Assembly (NCBI GenBank): GCA_947044365.1
Contig: OX345638.1
Span: 7,387,201-7,451,200 of the forward strand
Reading direction: 5' to 3'
Source of the DNA: Petrosia ficiformis
Taxonomy: Eukaryota > Porifera > Demospongiae > Haplosclerida > Petrosiidae
Length of the DNA stretch: 64,000 bases
How positions within the stretch are numbered: position 1 is the first letter of the stretch; the number at the start of each line of letters is the position of its first letter. Shown piece by piece: positions 50,601 through 62,280 of this stretch. Both the position numbers and the translations under genes were made by a program. The notes beneath the pieces are model-generated. The model saw only the letters and a list, made by a program, of their open reading frames with translations, searched no databases and was not told where the DNA came from.

Positions 50601-51336
50601 TCCAATTCAGCACATTTATGCTTTCATTGCCACATGCCAATGTTGACGTGGAGAAAATATTCTCAAGTGTAAACCTCATCAAAACAAAGACACGAAACAG
50701 GCTACACACTGGAACCATTCGCTCTCTTTTAAAAGTCAAAGATGGGGTTAAAACATCTGGAGGTTGTGTTAATTTCTCACCGTCTTTGAGTATTAAACAA
50801 AGAATGCAATCGGAAACTCTTTACCAATGCTCCAGTTCCAATGAAGACGAATTAGACAATGAATGACTGAAACTGATGAAAAATCAATCAGCAACTTCAC
50901 TGATATACTGCTCAGCAATTCTCAAGACAGATTTCAGTATCTAAATTATTAATGTTATATTGTCACATTAAATACATGATCCCTAATTCTAAAAAAAAGA
51001 AAAAAAAAAAGGAAAAAAATGACAAAAAACAAAAGGAAATGAACTATTGCTATTAGCAAGTATAGTAGTTAATAAAGATTATAAATAGTTAATATTATTA
51101 AAATTAGTTATTACCTTGCAAATTGAGTCAGTTTTCAAAAAGTTAGTAATAAAAAGTAATGTTGAACTTCAAGTTTTTTTAAAATTTGATAGAATTAACA
51201 AAAATTTATGAACATGAACTTTTTTTTATCAAAACATGAACTTTTTTGCATTAACATGTGAACATTTGGTCCAACCCATCTGGCAACACTGGTGACACAC
51301 GGACTTGATCAAAAACCCCCCCTAGATCCGCCACTG
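47652..51336 (+). mobile_element. hAT transposon relic, 3.7 kb
   Basis: The ends are CAGCGGCTGATCTAG and CTAGATCCGCCACTG, inverted with two mismatches. Comparison with the unbroken paralogue (ATGCTGTTTTGTACTTGGG) shows that TGTTT is repeated on both sides. This is part of the expected 8-bp duplication, blurred by later change. It carries a broken transposase gene on the plus strand. Confidence 0.88.
48753..50866 (+). pseudogene. hAT-family transposase, several frameshifts and stops
   Basis: An acidic N-terminus (SEDECSDDYSSQLSEDDDE) and a KKRK basic motif are followed by a BED-like zinc finger (CKMCKKEM...LRKHQ...SHKK, about 49010-49095). The catalytic region reads LIIDETTDVSKE near 49400, then FAADTTNVMFG near 49605 and FVLCCICHSVHLCA near 49690. 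The C-terminal hAT dimerisation region reads LSLPHANVDVEKIFSSVN (about 50625-50680). A TAA near 49270 and at least three frame changes disable it. Such enzymes cut and paste elements with 8-bp target duplications. Confidence 0.88.
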
Positions 51337-51728
51337 TGTTTTGTATTTGGGTCTATCCATCTATAAATTATATTTGTTATTATACGTGATATACTCTATT
51401 AAATTCTGTTAGCTATTTTTTTGATACTTGTGTAATTGTCATAGACCAAGCTAATCACTTTCAGAACAGACTTACTGTTGGTGTTGAATATAACACAGCA
51501 AAAACGAAGGTATGAAAACCATACCTGGCAGGTTTGAACAACATACCGTTTGGTGATCATTATGACAAGCCATAAGTGTGCACTGCATACCCTTGGAGGG
51601 TATTCATACCAGTGATGGTTAGGATATCATACCATACTAATTTTAATGATTATTAAATTCATTATTACTATTAAATAATAATTAATGAATTTAAGGTGAA
51701 TTTCCAAAAAATTAAAATATATGGTATT

Positions 51729-54700
51729 TTAAGCAAACAAAATGTGTATGCCTTTAGTGAATGAGCATAATAATGATTTACTTAATGGTAGTGGATGATA
51801 ATCTTTTAAGTCTTTTTGTCGGTATACTATGTAGTGTGTAGTGTCAGCATAAACTTCAAAAGCATTATAGTGTGTATGAAAATTAATTCCAATATACGGA
51901 ATTGAGATGAAAAGACAGTCGCTGAATTTTGTGACAATAATATCCACAATTTTTCCAAACACAGGTATTTCTTCATCAAAGGAACAAATGAGAATATTTC
52001 CTTGCTTGTAACGGATACCACTAATTTCTACATAAGATACACTGTTAAGAAAATGCATGGTAATATAATGCAGGTATGAATGGGAAATTTTCAACCTGTG
52101 CACTTCCGAATCAGGTGTAATCTCTGGGCTAAATTCCACAAGCACAGATCCATAGTCTAGAGTGCTGTTGATCGAGCTACACACAATGTATATATTATGA
52201 ATATACATGTGTATATATAGCTTGGTATTTTTAAAGATTAATATTGTAATTAACAATAAATAATTATTATTATAACATACAATCATACATCTTATATATA
52301 AGTTTATCCATCCATATCAACCTATCTATTATATGTCCAGGATATATATAAACCATTTATAATAAATATAATTAATATTTTACATGTATGTATTACAAGG
52401 TTGGTGTCTACCAAAACCCTTATACAAACTCACAAGTTCCATAGGCAGTGTTTCCACCAAGAAAATGTGTACAGCATGTCATTTTGTGACACATAGCTCT
52501 CTGGTGACGATAAGCAACTGTCTTTTCCACATTCTTGAAGTTACCAATTAACATGGCAATTTTCTTAAAATATTTGTGCTTTGTTTCATAACGCATACAC
52601 CAACAATGAGTCAATGGTCCACACCTAAACAATAACGACATTTGATTGAGATAAACTTTAGAACAAGGTCATTTCTAGTGCATTTTCAGACCACAATGAT
52701 GTAACTGTTTGAGATACTATTTTTGGAATCTAAACCCAAAATAGTTGTATTATTAACATTAAAAATACTTTTGGGCAAATTTGTGTATATAACACAGGGT
52801 TCTCGTTAGGCTTTTTTTGAAGGGTACAGAACCCTTCTTAACATGAAAAGTACCCTTCTTGAAGGCCCAAAATACCCATTGTACCCTTCTTGAACTGTAT
52901 ATTAACATACAATATTATGTAAGGTTGTTTACCGCTAGCTGTTTGAAGCTGTAGTTGATAGCCATCATAGCTTAGAGTCTTCTGACTGACATCTATCCTC
53001 GCTTTCTTTTTAGCAAGCATCTTGACATGCTGTAAATGAAACTGACGTGGTCAAACTTAGTGGGCGTGTCTCATGAATGATTAATTAATAAGCTAAAAAA
53101 TTACAGAAATTTCTGGCAAGAACCCTGATATAACACTTATTCTGAAGTATACTATATCTGTTGTTTCACAGGTGTCAGAATGGGAATGATTATGATAGTG
53201 TAAATACACCACACATTATACCTATAATAATTATTATTATGCTATATACATTGTGTTGCTGTTTTTGTTACTATGCTTTATATACTAGTCAATATAGATC
53301 AACATGAGTTGAAACAAGTACTTGTAAATATTACCTAGCAATCGCAAGAAAAGCAAATTAGCGTTACATAATAACATTACACTGAAATGAAGGTTAAAAT
53401 AACCTATTATTTTTTACAGTGTACCTTCTGATCCATGATGGAATATGTACAAGGTAGTGCATTTTCGGCACCAGTGGCCTTTCCGGATACAATCTTTGAA
53501 ACTCACTCAGGAAGACTTCAATGAGCACTTCTAAATAACAAGTCTTATCTATAGTTATAATGGGAACAAAAGTGAATTCCATGATCCTGAGAATAATCAA
53601 AAAGTTGTCCCATCTTTCATCATCCTTGGGAACCAGGTCACCAATAAGAGGTGGTAAAACCGAGAAAGGCACCATGGCTGTGTAGCTACAAGTATGATAA
53701 AAGAATCTGTTGATTATCATGTGGTATTCTTATTGAGAATCACAGTGGTAGTTAACACATATGTAAGTCACACTGAGTGACTTACACCAAGAAGGTATAA
53801 ACTCACCGGATTGTTTCAGTGTATAATCTGATGAGTTAAATGTTGACCTAGAAATTTCAGATGGTTTGTTTTGTACATCCACAGTCCCATAATTGAAGGA
53901 AGTAATCCTCTCGTTCAGATATGCCAAAGAGAAGATCTTTTGCTCTTGAATGAAATAGTGTAGCAAACACTTGAGGGTAAGTTGTGTAGTACCTTCAAGT
54001 ACATCATGACGACAACTGTTAAGAATAGAGTCATCAGTAATGCCATAGGTAGTGGCAATGTGTCCATGTAATGGCCCATCCAGATCAACAATATGGGAGG
54101 AGTGTGTAGCACGAGTACGTAATTGAAGCTCTTTCTCTGTGAACTACATGAATATGTGTAATATGAAAAACCATGTGGATATAATTGTGCTATTGTTTTA
54201 TGTTAAAATACCTTAGTTTGCATATCAGTATCTACTGCCATACAAGTACGGCATTTTCGAAACGCTGCATGAAGTGACTTATATCCTCCCATTAAACAAG
54301 CTGCTGGATTATCTGCCGAGCAAACTGTGAGTGTTCCTCTGAAATACACAACTGTTCCGTCCACTATAAATGGGACACCAGAATCCTAAATTAACAAATA
54401 AAATGAAGTTGTTTTTGTGAAAGGGAACTTACACTTTCCAGCTGGTGAATGGACTCCAATAGTGGATTGAAAATCTCATTGATCCCATACTTCTCAATAA
54501 GTGAAGTTCTGACAACTGTTAGTAGTTGTATAGTTTGAGTAGCAGATCTGAACTTGGGATTAATGTTGCCAAGAGTGTAATAGAAGAGACCTATCATAAG
54601 AAATTAAATGCTATTAAAAAATGAAAATGAAATAAAACCTATCCAACTTGTGCTTTTTAGTCTTCGAGCCTAATGCATTGCAGATCTCTAGATCATCATA

Positions 54701-55250
54701 GTATAGCCTGATCTGTAGTGCACACTGGTCCTCTTAAAAAAGTGCATGTTGTTTGAATTGTTCACCATCACAATAGTCACCCATTCTTCCTTGATTGAGC
54801 TTATGGGAGTTAAACACCTATTATGTAAACATAATTATAATAAACACAATGACATGATCAAATTTTTAAAAAAAGCAATTACCTGGTCACGGATGGAATT
54901 AATGTTTATAAGTGCCTGTAATGATTGAAGAAGTGGTATGTCATAACAACATTCATATGTTTCTCTGATCACACCACTGGCTCGCATTTTGTAACTTCTT
55001 CCCAAGACTCTCTCGACAGGAATCTATTCACGTGGACACAAATATACATCATTGTAAAACTATAACCATCTATGTCATATTATCACTAGTATCACTGTCT
55101 TAAACCCTCATAACTTGCTGGAGTAGAAGGACAGCCATCAATCCCACATGGAACTTTGCCTTCAAAATGTGGATGCACTTCTCTGATATGCCTTAAGATA
55201 CCAGACAAAGTCCTTCTAGCATGTTGGTGACAAATACAGCATTCATACAT
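51729..55250 (-). pseudogene. CACTA/EnSpm-type transposase, nine exons, three lesions
   Basis: Exons: 55250 to about 55110, 55023-54883, 54817-54643, 54590-54433, 54385-54212, 54143-53807, 53685-53425, 52624-52434 and 52176-51729. Exon 1 starts MYECCICHQHARRTLSG with zinc-finger cysteines and CGIDGCP. Family signatures follow: YYDDLEICNALGS, LFYYTLGNINPKFRS, CLMGGYKS...CRTCMA, HDVLEGTTQLTLK, NERITSFNYG, PLVPKMHYLVHIPSW, and MRYETKHKYFKK with NFKN. Lesions: an in-frame TAA in exon 3 (after QHALF), an exon 3 donor changed to ATAGGT, and a one-base shift at about 53650 in exon 7. Apart from these it is complete, so it died fairly recently. Confidence 0.88.
52795..53127. mobile_element. hAT-type MITE (333 bp) inside the transposase gene
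   Basis: Left end CAGGGTTCTCGTTAGGC, right end GGCAAGAACCCTG, with a perfect 8-bp duplication ATATAACA (52787-52794 and 53128-53135). It lies in the intron between transposase exons 7 and 8. It contains an antisense frame beginning MLAKKKARIDVSQ and repeated CCCTTCTTGAA words. Confidence 0.92.
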
Positions 55251-55416
55251 AATACACTTTTCTAATTAATGCGCTTCACTAAACGTTTGCGCGTGCGCGC
55301 TAATTGCGCGGAAAGTGGTATCAGCTGCATTCGAATTTTCACTTTTCAGTTTTTCAGTAATTTTCACACATTCAGTCATTCACATTTCACACTACGTTAG
55401 GTAGCATAGTTGAAGA
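55251..55416. promoter_or_regulatory. Divergent promoter region inside the CACTA element
   Basis: 166 bp separate the transposase ATG from the SAM-gene ATG. It includes GCGCGTGCGCGCTAATTGCGCG (about 55290-55311), a GC-rich palindromic block in otherwise AT-rich DNA, which is a likely transcription-factor site. Confidence 0.5.
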
Positions 55417-55514
55417 ATGAATTTCAAGTTAAAGAGTGTTGGAGAAGTTGGAGTCTGGCTTACAGACGAGGGTTTTAACAAAGAAGTTGTGAAAACTTTT
55501 GAAGGTGGGAAACC

Positions 55515-55700
55515 AATAGATATAATTATATATATATTTATATATATATATATATATATATATGTGTTATATATATCATGTTTCAGAGGTCTATATGCGT
55601 TATATAAACCTGCCACGAGGTAAGATATCACCCGAGGGTGATATCATCCGAGTTGGCAGGTTTATATAACGCATATACACAGATGAAACATGTTATATCT
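55515..55700. mobile_element. (TA)n and fold-back element in SAM-gene intron 1
   Basis: 55577-55691 is an inverted repeat (CATGTTTCAGAGGTCTATAT ... ATACACAGATGAAACATG) around a GATATCACCCGAGGGTGATATC centre. A (TA)n tract precedes it. Confidence 0.75.
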
Positions 55701-55917
55701 GATATATTTTAGAATGAGATTCATACCTTGGATTGTCCTGCAAGAGATTGTCATTGAGTCCGTAAGAAATCGCCATCAAGTTTCACAAGGTTGATATTTT
55801 AAAATATCAACCTATTTTGAGGTTTATATGAGAAATATAAACTTACACGCCCCATAGAAATGTATGGGCTATGAATCTCATTATGAGATATATATAATTA
55901 TATATGTAATATATATA

Positions 55918-56064
55918 GTACACTTACAGGTCTTATATACAAAAATATAGACCCGAGGTTTAGTGTCCAAGGATGTGATATAGCCCGAGCCTGCGAGGGC
56001 TATATCACATCCGAGGACACTAAACCAAGGTTTTATATTGTTTTATATAAGAACTGTAAGTGTA
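55918..56064. mobile_element. Fold-back element sharing its core with the 20175/36549 elements
   Basis: The arms start GTACACTTACAGGTCTTATA and end with the complement. The centre GGATGTGATATAGCCCGAGC/GCGAGGGCTATATCACATCC matches the fold-backs in the two duplication units. Confidence 0.82.
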
Positions 56065-56204
56065 CTATATACAATATATTGTATGCTGATAGATTAAAGA
56101 TTCACAGGTCTATATACAAAAATATAAGACCTAACCACATCAAACGGTTGCCATGGTAGCATGCTATATATAATTATATATATATATATAATTATTATAA
56201 TAAT

Positions 56205-56917
56205 AATAAAGTCACATAATTTCAGACTATTTATTCAATATAAGACTGGAGAGAAATACTCAAGAAATGAGCAGCTGCAAAATAACACTTGCTTCAAGTA
56301 GTTTCTGAAATTAGGGGTAGTCCGGTATTACGTGACTTTACTATATATAATATGTATATATTGTATTATATAATATAAAATTATATATAATTTAAACTCA
56401 ACTGCAATGTATTCTTGTAATAATAATTACAGTAAAGTCCCCTAATTTCAGACTATTTTTTCAATAGCTAAAACTCAACTATATTGTAGCCTTATAATTA
56501 TTGAAATAGTTGGGCTATAGACAAAATTTTTGTACCTACTTTTTAAGTAGGTCTTGCTGTATAAAACTATGAGTATAATTCATATGGGAGATGCAAGACA
56601 GGAGAGAAATACTCAAGAAAGGAGAATCTCCGTTTGTCCTGTAATTCCAGACATGTATACTTTTGTATATTAAATTCCGAGCAGCTGCAAAATATATGTT
56701 TAGATTACTTGTATTTAGTAGGTTTTTAACTGTTCATAAGTCTTACAAGCTTTTATAATTATAATTGGATAGTATGTCCATGAGATAGTATATGCTTTTT
56801 GCTTTCTTGTCATATGTAGAAAGTTTCCCAATTCTTTTCTTCTGTCAGTCAACTGTCAGTTTAAACTTGTCTATCAAAAGTGTCTGGAATTAGGGGTAGT
56901 CTGGTATTACGTGACTT

Positions 56918-56925
<8 letters not shown>
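56205..56925. mobile_element. Two related TIR elements, TAAAGTCAC...GTGACTTTA
   Basis: 56207-56340 starts TAAAGTCACATAATTTCAGA and ends GGTATTACGTGACTTTA. 56432-56921 starts AGTAAAGTCCCCTAATTTCAGA and ends with the same GGTATTACGTGACTTTA. Both carry GGAGAGAAATACTCAAGAAA. (TA)n tracts flank them. Confidence 0.65.
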
Positions 56926-56973
<48 letters not shown>

Positions 56974-57133
56974 CCATAGCTTACAGCCACATGAAAGTTA
57001 CCAACAGGTGTTATATACTGGAAGCCATGTTATATATATTACATATAATTATATATATGTAATGTAGTTAGGATTAATTTAACTGTGTATATGTTTATTA
57101 TATAGAAAATGACATTGATGGCGAAGCTTTTTT

Positions 57134-57528
57134 ATGGCCCGTGGGACCATCCCTATGATTGCTTTCCCACGGGTTCGAACTATATATATTTATATGTTTG
57201 TGTCACTTACGCAAGTATGCGTTGTATACGTAGTTAAGAAAGTTACGTCATTCCAGGGGGCTCGGTCAATTAATGGGCGTGGCGCGTAAAGAAACGCGCA
57301 GTCATGCACTCAAGCTCTACGCTGTGTAGCTAATGTAGAAACTAATAGCTAGCTATTCTACCTGAAATATATTCTTAAAGTTCTACAAGGTTCTTTAAAA
57401 GGTAAAGAGTAGATAATCCTATAATAGGCTGATGTGTTTCAGGCATGATAAAGTCAGCCATGATTACTGAATGCTGGACACCACAAAGCAATCGTAGGGA
57501 TGTTTTTTTTCTCTATATACACTTGTTG
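57134..57528. mobile_element. GGCCCGTAGGGCC-family element inserted in the SAM exon
   Basis: It starts TGGCCCGTGGGACCATCCC and ends CTATATACACTTGTTG, with TTAATGGGCGTGGCGCGTAAA in the middle as in the 19222 copy. It splits the SAM-domain coding sequence between EAFL and LEDGD. Confidence 0.75.
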
Positions 57529-59934
57529 TTACTTGAAGATGGAGATATTGTACAACTGATAGCATCAATTGGACCAAGAAGAAAGTTAATCGCAAAGAGG
57601 AAAACTGTAATAGATATTGAACAGAATCTTAGTTCAGAGGTGTGTAGTCATAAAAATAATTAGATTGTTTCTTACCTGGTTGGCTATACTGAGTTACATA
57701 TATGGTTATTGCTTATTTTAGTTTTGTCATCACTTCTCACAGATTAACGTCACTTACCCTGAACTTCAGCTGCCATGACTTGGTTAGTACCATATATATT
57801 ATATATCAAGTCATTTAGTACATGTAGGTTGTACATACTAAAGTATACATGTATGCATCTTTTGATTTTGACTACAATATACAGAATGAAATCGAATGTT
57901 CAAGTGATGTTGAAGATAGCTGTGAAATTCTACCAGATGACTACTGTTATGTTAATGTTTGTGCTTGTATATAAACGAAGAATCCATACATTGTACATTT
58001 GATAAAATATGACATTTAACCATAACCTTGCAGATTGATTCACTCCCTTGAACTCCGTTGAAACAAGTGAATTGCTCAGAATCAGCCGCGTGTGTAAGGA
58101 ATGAGAGTAAGATCAAAAGTGCATTCTCTCCTTGTTTACCTCGTACAATCACAAAAAGACAGCCAGAAGCTCCACTTCCGATTCCATTTGAGCTTCCTTA
58201 TAATTATCCTGCAAAAGTCATGGCGGACTTGCAGAATGGTATGCTTACTGGCAAAGGAAAAACAAAGTTTGTTTCTTCTGTAGCAGCTGCTATCTTTAGG
58301 TACAAGAGCTAGAGACCAGAGAAGAATATGACCATGTGTCTCAACAAATCATTGCCAATTATCCATTCCTCAGGTCTTCATCTGGTTCTGGATACGTAAG
58401 TTGTTCTAAGCAATAATAAATTACAACTATTCTTTTAATCAATAATGTTTTTTTTTACTTTTTGTGAATACAATAGGGCTATCTTAAGGAAGCATTACAA
58501 GATAAAATGAAGTATTTTAGAAATGCAGGAAAACCAAAGAAAGTAAAAAGTGCACTGGAGACTGAAAGTATCAGTGATGGACCACCAACTAAAAAGGCGA
58601 GAGTAGAATTTAAACAATTTCCCCAGATACAGAGTGAACCGGTTATCCCCACTGATGAAGATGATTCTTCATACCTTCGTAACCATAAAATGCTTCTACT
58701 TGAAGAGAAAAAACTAAACCCTAACAAAAAAATAGTGTCAGTTTTGATGGCAAGAACATTTGCCTTTAGAAGACAAGAAATTATGAAGTCATCTAAAGCA
58801 GTTCCCGAGATACTGAAGATGTACACATGTATCCATCATTAAAAAAATTAGATCAGGTATGTAAATTTTACATATAAGTACACATGACAAAACTTCAAAA
58901 CAAACTATTGTAACTACATGCAGCTTCAATCTGAAATGGATCACATATCCCAAAGGAGTGTGTCAAAAGAAGCATTACAAAAGTGGACAGAGTTTATACC
59001 CAAGGCTTTTCAGATTGCTGAATCAGAAGACAATCCCAATATTAATTATTTCCTGAAAGTTACATGTAATTCAGCTGAGGAGTATTCTGGAAGTGAGGAT
59101 GCACTATTCATTATACATGTACATTTGTTATGTATTTTCTAATTTTTCTGTTGACCAAAATAATAATTGATATATATTGAGTATATCTCTTAAGTTTCTT
59201 AAACTTTATTTAAGAAAAACCAGAATCCTAAAGATACAACCAGAATTAACTCTACTTATATACTAAATAAAAGACAAGTAGGCAAAATTAAATTACCCAA
59301 ATAAGGTAATATTAAACAAAAACAAATCAAAGAAGAAGATAAACAAGCTAATGAATATAATTAATAGTTCAAAGGGGTATGGTTTCCCGATTTCTTCTCT
59401 TTGGAGGCATATCCTTAGGAGTATTTCACAATTTGGTAACCCTAATCGATCTTCAGCTGGTAAGGGCTGGTGGAGAGATAACTCAGAGGTGTGTTTAACC
59501 GTACAAAGTATCAATGACATCAATGATTAAACATTGTAAACTGATGCATTCATGAACATGTAATACAACATGTTACAGTATCTTTCATTCTTTTCTATGC
59601 AGGGGCCAAGTCTCTTTTAGCTCTTGTTTTTTTGTATTATCTCCTGCCAGACACCAGAGCAAAGTCTGATCACAGTAAGGTGATCACATTTGTACAGGTG
59701 TGTGTACAGATAAAATTTGCAGCTGGTCAATGGCTACATGTATGTGGCTTAAAAATAAACATTTTGCAATACATGATAATCACTTTAAATACCTATATAG
59801 CATAGTTATCACTTTAATCAGTTTATCACAATAGCACATAAGAATTTTCACTATTACTACACTACTTGCACTATCAGTTACATGATTATAATTATATTGG
59901 TGCATCACTAATCACTCTGTTGCTATTAACTTTT

Positions 59935-61466
59935 TATGGCCCGTAGGGCCATCCCTATAATTGCTTTCCACGGGGTTTAATGTATATATAACAAGTGTTT
60001 ATAGAGAAAAAAACATCCCTATATTTGCTTTGTGATGACTATGTATTAAGCATTGCTGATGGCACTAGTGTCTCTACCTTTCTGTGTACTCCTGGGGCCT
60101 GAAGAAGTAAGTGTAAGCCTGATTGCAGTCTAAGTACACAGATCTTTGATGAACTGACTGAAGTATTCCTACTAGGTTCTAAATGATGACTTCCTCATAT
60201 CTGAAACTTAACAACTTATTATACTTACTTGTTAAAGATTCTTGCATAATATTTATACTGTTTCTCTGCTATATACAACAGTTATTAGCAGTTTCTGAAT
60301 CTTCCTGGCTTGTCTGTAGCTCGAAGAGCCCAGAACGCGCGTTCTTTTACGCGCCACGCCCATTAATTGACCGAGCTCCCCGGGAATGACGCAACTTCCT
60401 TAACTACGTATACAACGCTTAGTCGCGCAAGTGACACAAACATAATTATATATATAATTATAATTTTATATAATTATATTTATCAAACAATGTTTACCAT
60501 AGACACAACGAATCCATACATTTTCAATTAGACATTCAAATCACGCACTATGACAATATTTTCCAGTATTTTTATAGAGTCATATGACCGGAAGTTTTAT
60601 TGTATTGCGTGTCACATGCTGCTAAGTAAAAATTGTGTAGAAAGAGATTACTCTCTAATTTCTTTAGTTTTGGCGATGGTGAAGTTAGTAAACATGAGTT
60701 GTGATAAAATTATGAACGAGGTAAGTTATGTTTATGATAAAATGTGAAAGTAGAGAAGTTTATATATGTGCAGTGCTGAAAGTCTTTTTTCGGGTTGGAG
60801 GTTGCCCGAGATAGCTACTGTTTTGGGATTTAACTTGTGAAATGCTTCAAGATTACCATCTTTATCATGATAGTGTGAATAATAAAGTATTGCTAAGTAG
60901 TAATAGGCAAAAACAAGCATTATTTGATAAATATATTATATACATTAAACCCCGTGGAAAGCAATTATAGGGATGGCCCTACGGGCCATAATAATTATAT
61001 ATAATTATATATAATTATATATAAATTATGTTTGTGTCACTTGCGCGACTATGCGTTGTATACGTAGTTAAAGAAGTTGCGTCATTCCCGGGGAGCTCGG
61101 TCAATTAATGGGCGTGGCGCGTAAAAGAACGCGCGTTAGAGGCTCTTCGAGCTACAGACAAGCCAGGAAGATTCAGAAACTGCTAATAACTGTTCCATAT
61201 AGCAGAGAAACAGTATAAATATTATGCAAGAATCTTTAACAAGTAAGTATAATAAGTTGTTAAGTTTCAGATATGAGGAAATACTTCAGTCAGTTCATCA
61301 AAGATCTGTGTACTTAGACTGCAATCAGGCTTACACTTACTTCTTCAGCCCCCAGCTTTCGAGTACACAGAAAGGGAGAGACACTAGTGCCATCAGCAAT
61401 GCTTAGTACATAGTCATCACAAAGCAAATATAGGGATGTTTTTTTTCTCTATATACACTTGTTTTT
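59935..61466. mobile_element. Large inverted pair of GGCCCGTAGGGCC-family elements
   Basis: 59985-60465 and 60967-61466 are inverted copies of about 480 bp (shared: TCTGTAGCTCGAAGAG, AACAGTATAAATATTATGCAAG, ACTGCAATCAGGCTTACACT). The pair surrounds a centre of about 500 bp. It lies in an intron of the SAM gene just before its last exon. Confidence 0.8.
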
Positions 61467-62280
61467 GTTATGTAGGAGGATGCAGATGCCAGTGCTGAAG
61501 CAAAAGCACAGTTAATTCCCCAACCAATGATTATAGTTCGAGGAAAGGCAAATGATCCTAAAGATGCTTATCCTGCAACCGAAGGGCAACTTTTATGCCT
61601 GTTACCATTGGAAAAGGCACCTTATGTTCTTTTAACAGCATTTTATGCATTTAACATGCAATATACTGCTGGATGTACAAACTTCTATTCTTTTTTGGAG
61701 TATTTGTTTTTAGATTTACCTGCCCCTAAAAGAAGTAAAATACAACACTTTATCACAACTCTATTTAACATTTGCTTTAAGCTCAACCTAACAGTATTAT
61801 ACATTATAGTAAAGTTATTCTGAAATATACAGGAAATAGTAAATGTATTCTGTAGCTTTTATTTCTTATTTTAATCTTGCTTATCAAATTTTTAATCTCT
61901 TAGGTTATTTTCTAGTTTATGTATAATAAATAATTATCTAATAACACTCAATTTAAACTTTTTTTTTAATGGCACAAGTTTGAATCTTGTATAGTTGTGA
62001 GGTATGAATTACATATATACTCATAGTAAGGTATGAATTACATACTCCTAGTATGGGTATTATACCTTCAGTTGGTGTGCTCAGTGTAACATCCAGTTTC
62101 ATACCATTTATGGTATGATATTCAAACCTTTGTTTTGCTGTGAAGAGTTTCCATACTGTTGCTGTGTGGGCACTGGTGGCAGCTAATGTAAGATTCATTT
62201 ATGAATCAATATTTATCATATCTACACGATTACTCATCTTTCAATGAATGAGTAAAGGTTGCATCCCTATACTCACTGTT

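Larger units (their letters stand above)
55417..61823 (+). pseudogene. SAM-domain accessory gene of the CACTA element (SAMD3-like), interrupted
   Basis: Exon 1 (55417-55504) reads KSVGEVGVWLTDEGFNKE and joins in phase to 57106 (ENDIDGEAFL), together a SAM domain half. The second half (LLEDGDIVQLIASIGPRRKL, 57529-57642) is cut off by a repeat insertion at about 57134-57528. Later exons encode IECSSDVEDSCEILPDD (about 57884), PIPFELPYNYPAKVMADLQ (about 58165), YPFLRSSSGSGY then GYLKEALQDKMKYFRN (58360-58535), a KKARVEFKQFPQIQSEP segment and a C-terminal exon 61476-61823 (LPLEKAPYVLLTAFYAFNMQYT). This order matches the SAMD3-like proteins found in many invertebrates and fish. Its role in the transposon is unknown; SAM domains usually mediate self-association. 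The SAM insertion and a large inverted repeat at 59935-61466 make it non-functional as it stands. Confidence 0.7.
51494..62142. mobile_element. CACTA/EnSpm-like transposon, 10.6 kb, with transposase and SAM-protein genes
   Basis: The terminal inverted repeats are CACAGCAAAAACGAAGGT on the left and ACCTTTGTTTTGCTGTG on the right. Subterminal zones (51500-51720 and about 61990-62125) carry many GGTATGAA/TTCATACC words in both directions, as CACTA elements do. The broken host exon reads ...GAATATAA and AAGAGTTT..., giving a 2-bp AA duplication. The minus-strand transposase (55250-51729) and plus-strand SAM gene (55417-61823) diverge from a 166-bp gap. Several later insertions sit inside. Confidence 0.85.
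47530..62280 (+). pseudogene. Four-transmembrane gene P5, split by two transposons
   Basis: The exon 1 relic is 47530-47623, with its donor mutated to ATAAAG. Intron 1 is interrupted by the hAT relic at 47652-51336. The exon 2 relic resumes at 51413-51493, is cut by the CACTA element at 51494-62142 and continues at 62143-62280. There TGG of FQWM has become TGA. No exon 3 or 4 is visible to the right. Nesting order gives relative ages only where one element interrupts another. Confidence 0.85.

Noticed and set aside
52838..53020. Independent 60-aa minus-strand gene
   Set aside because: It is wholly inside a MITE with perfect target duplications, and at most a captured transposase exon.
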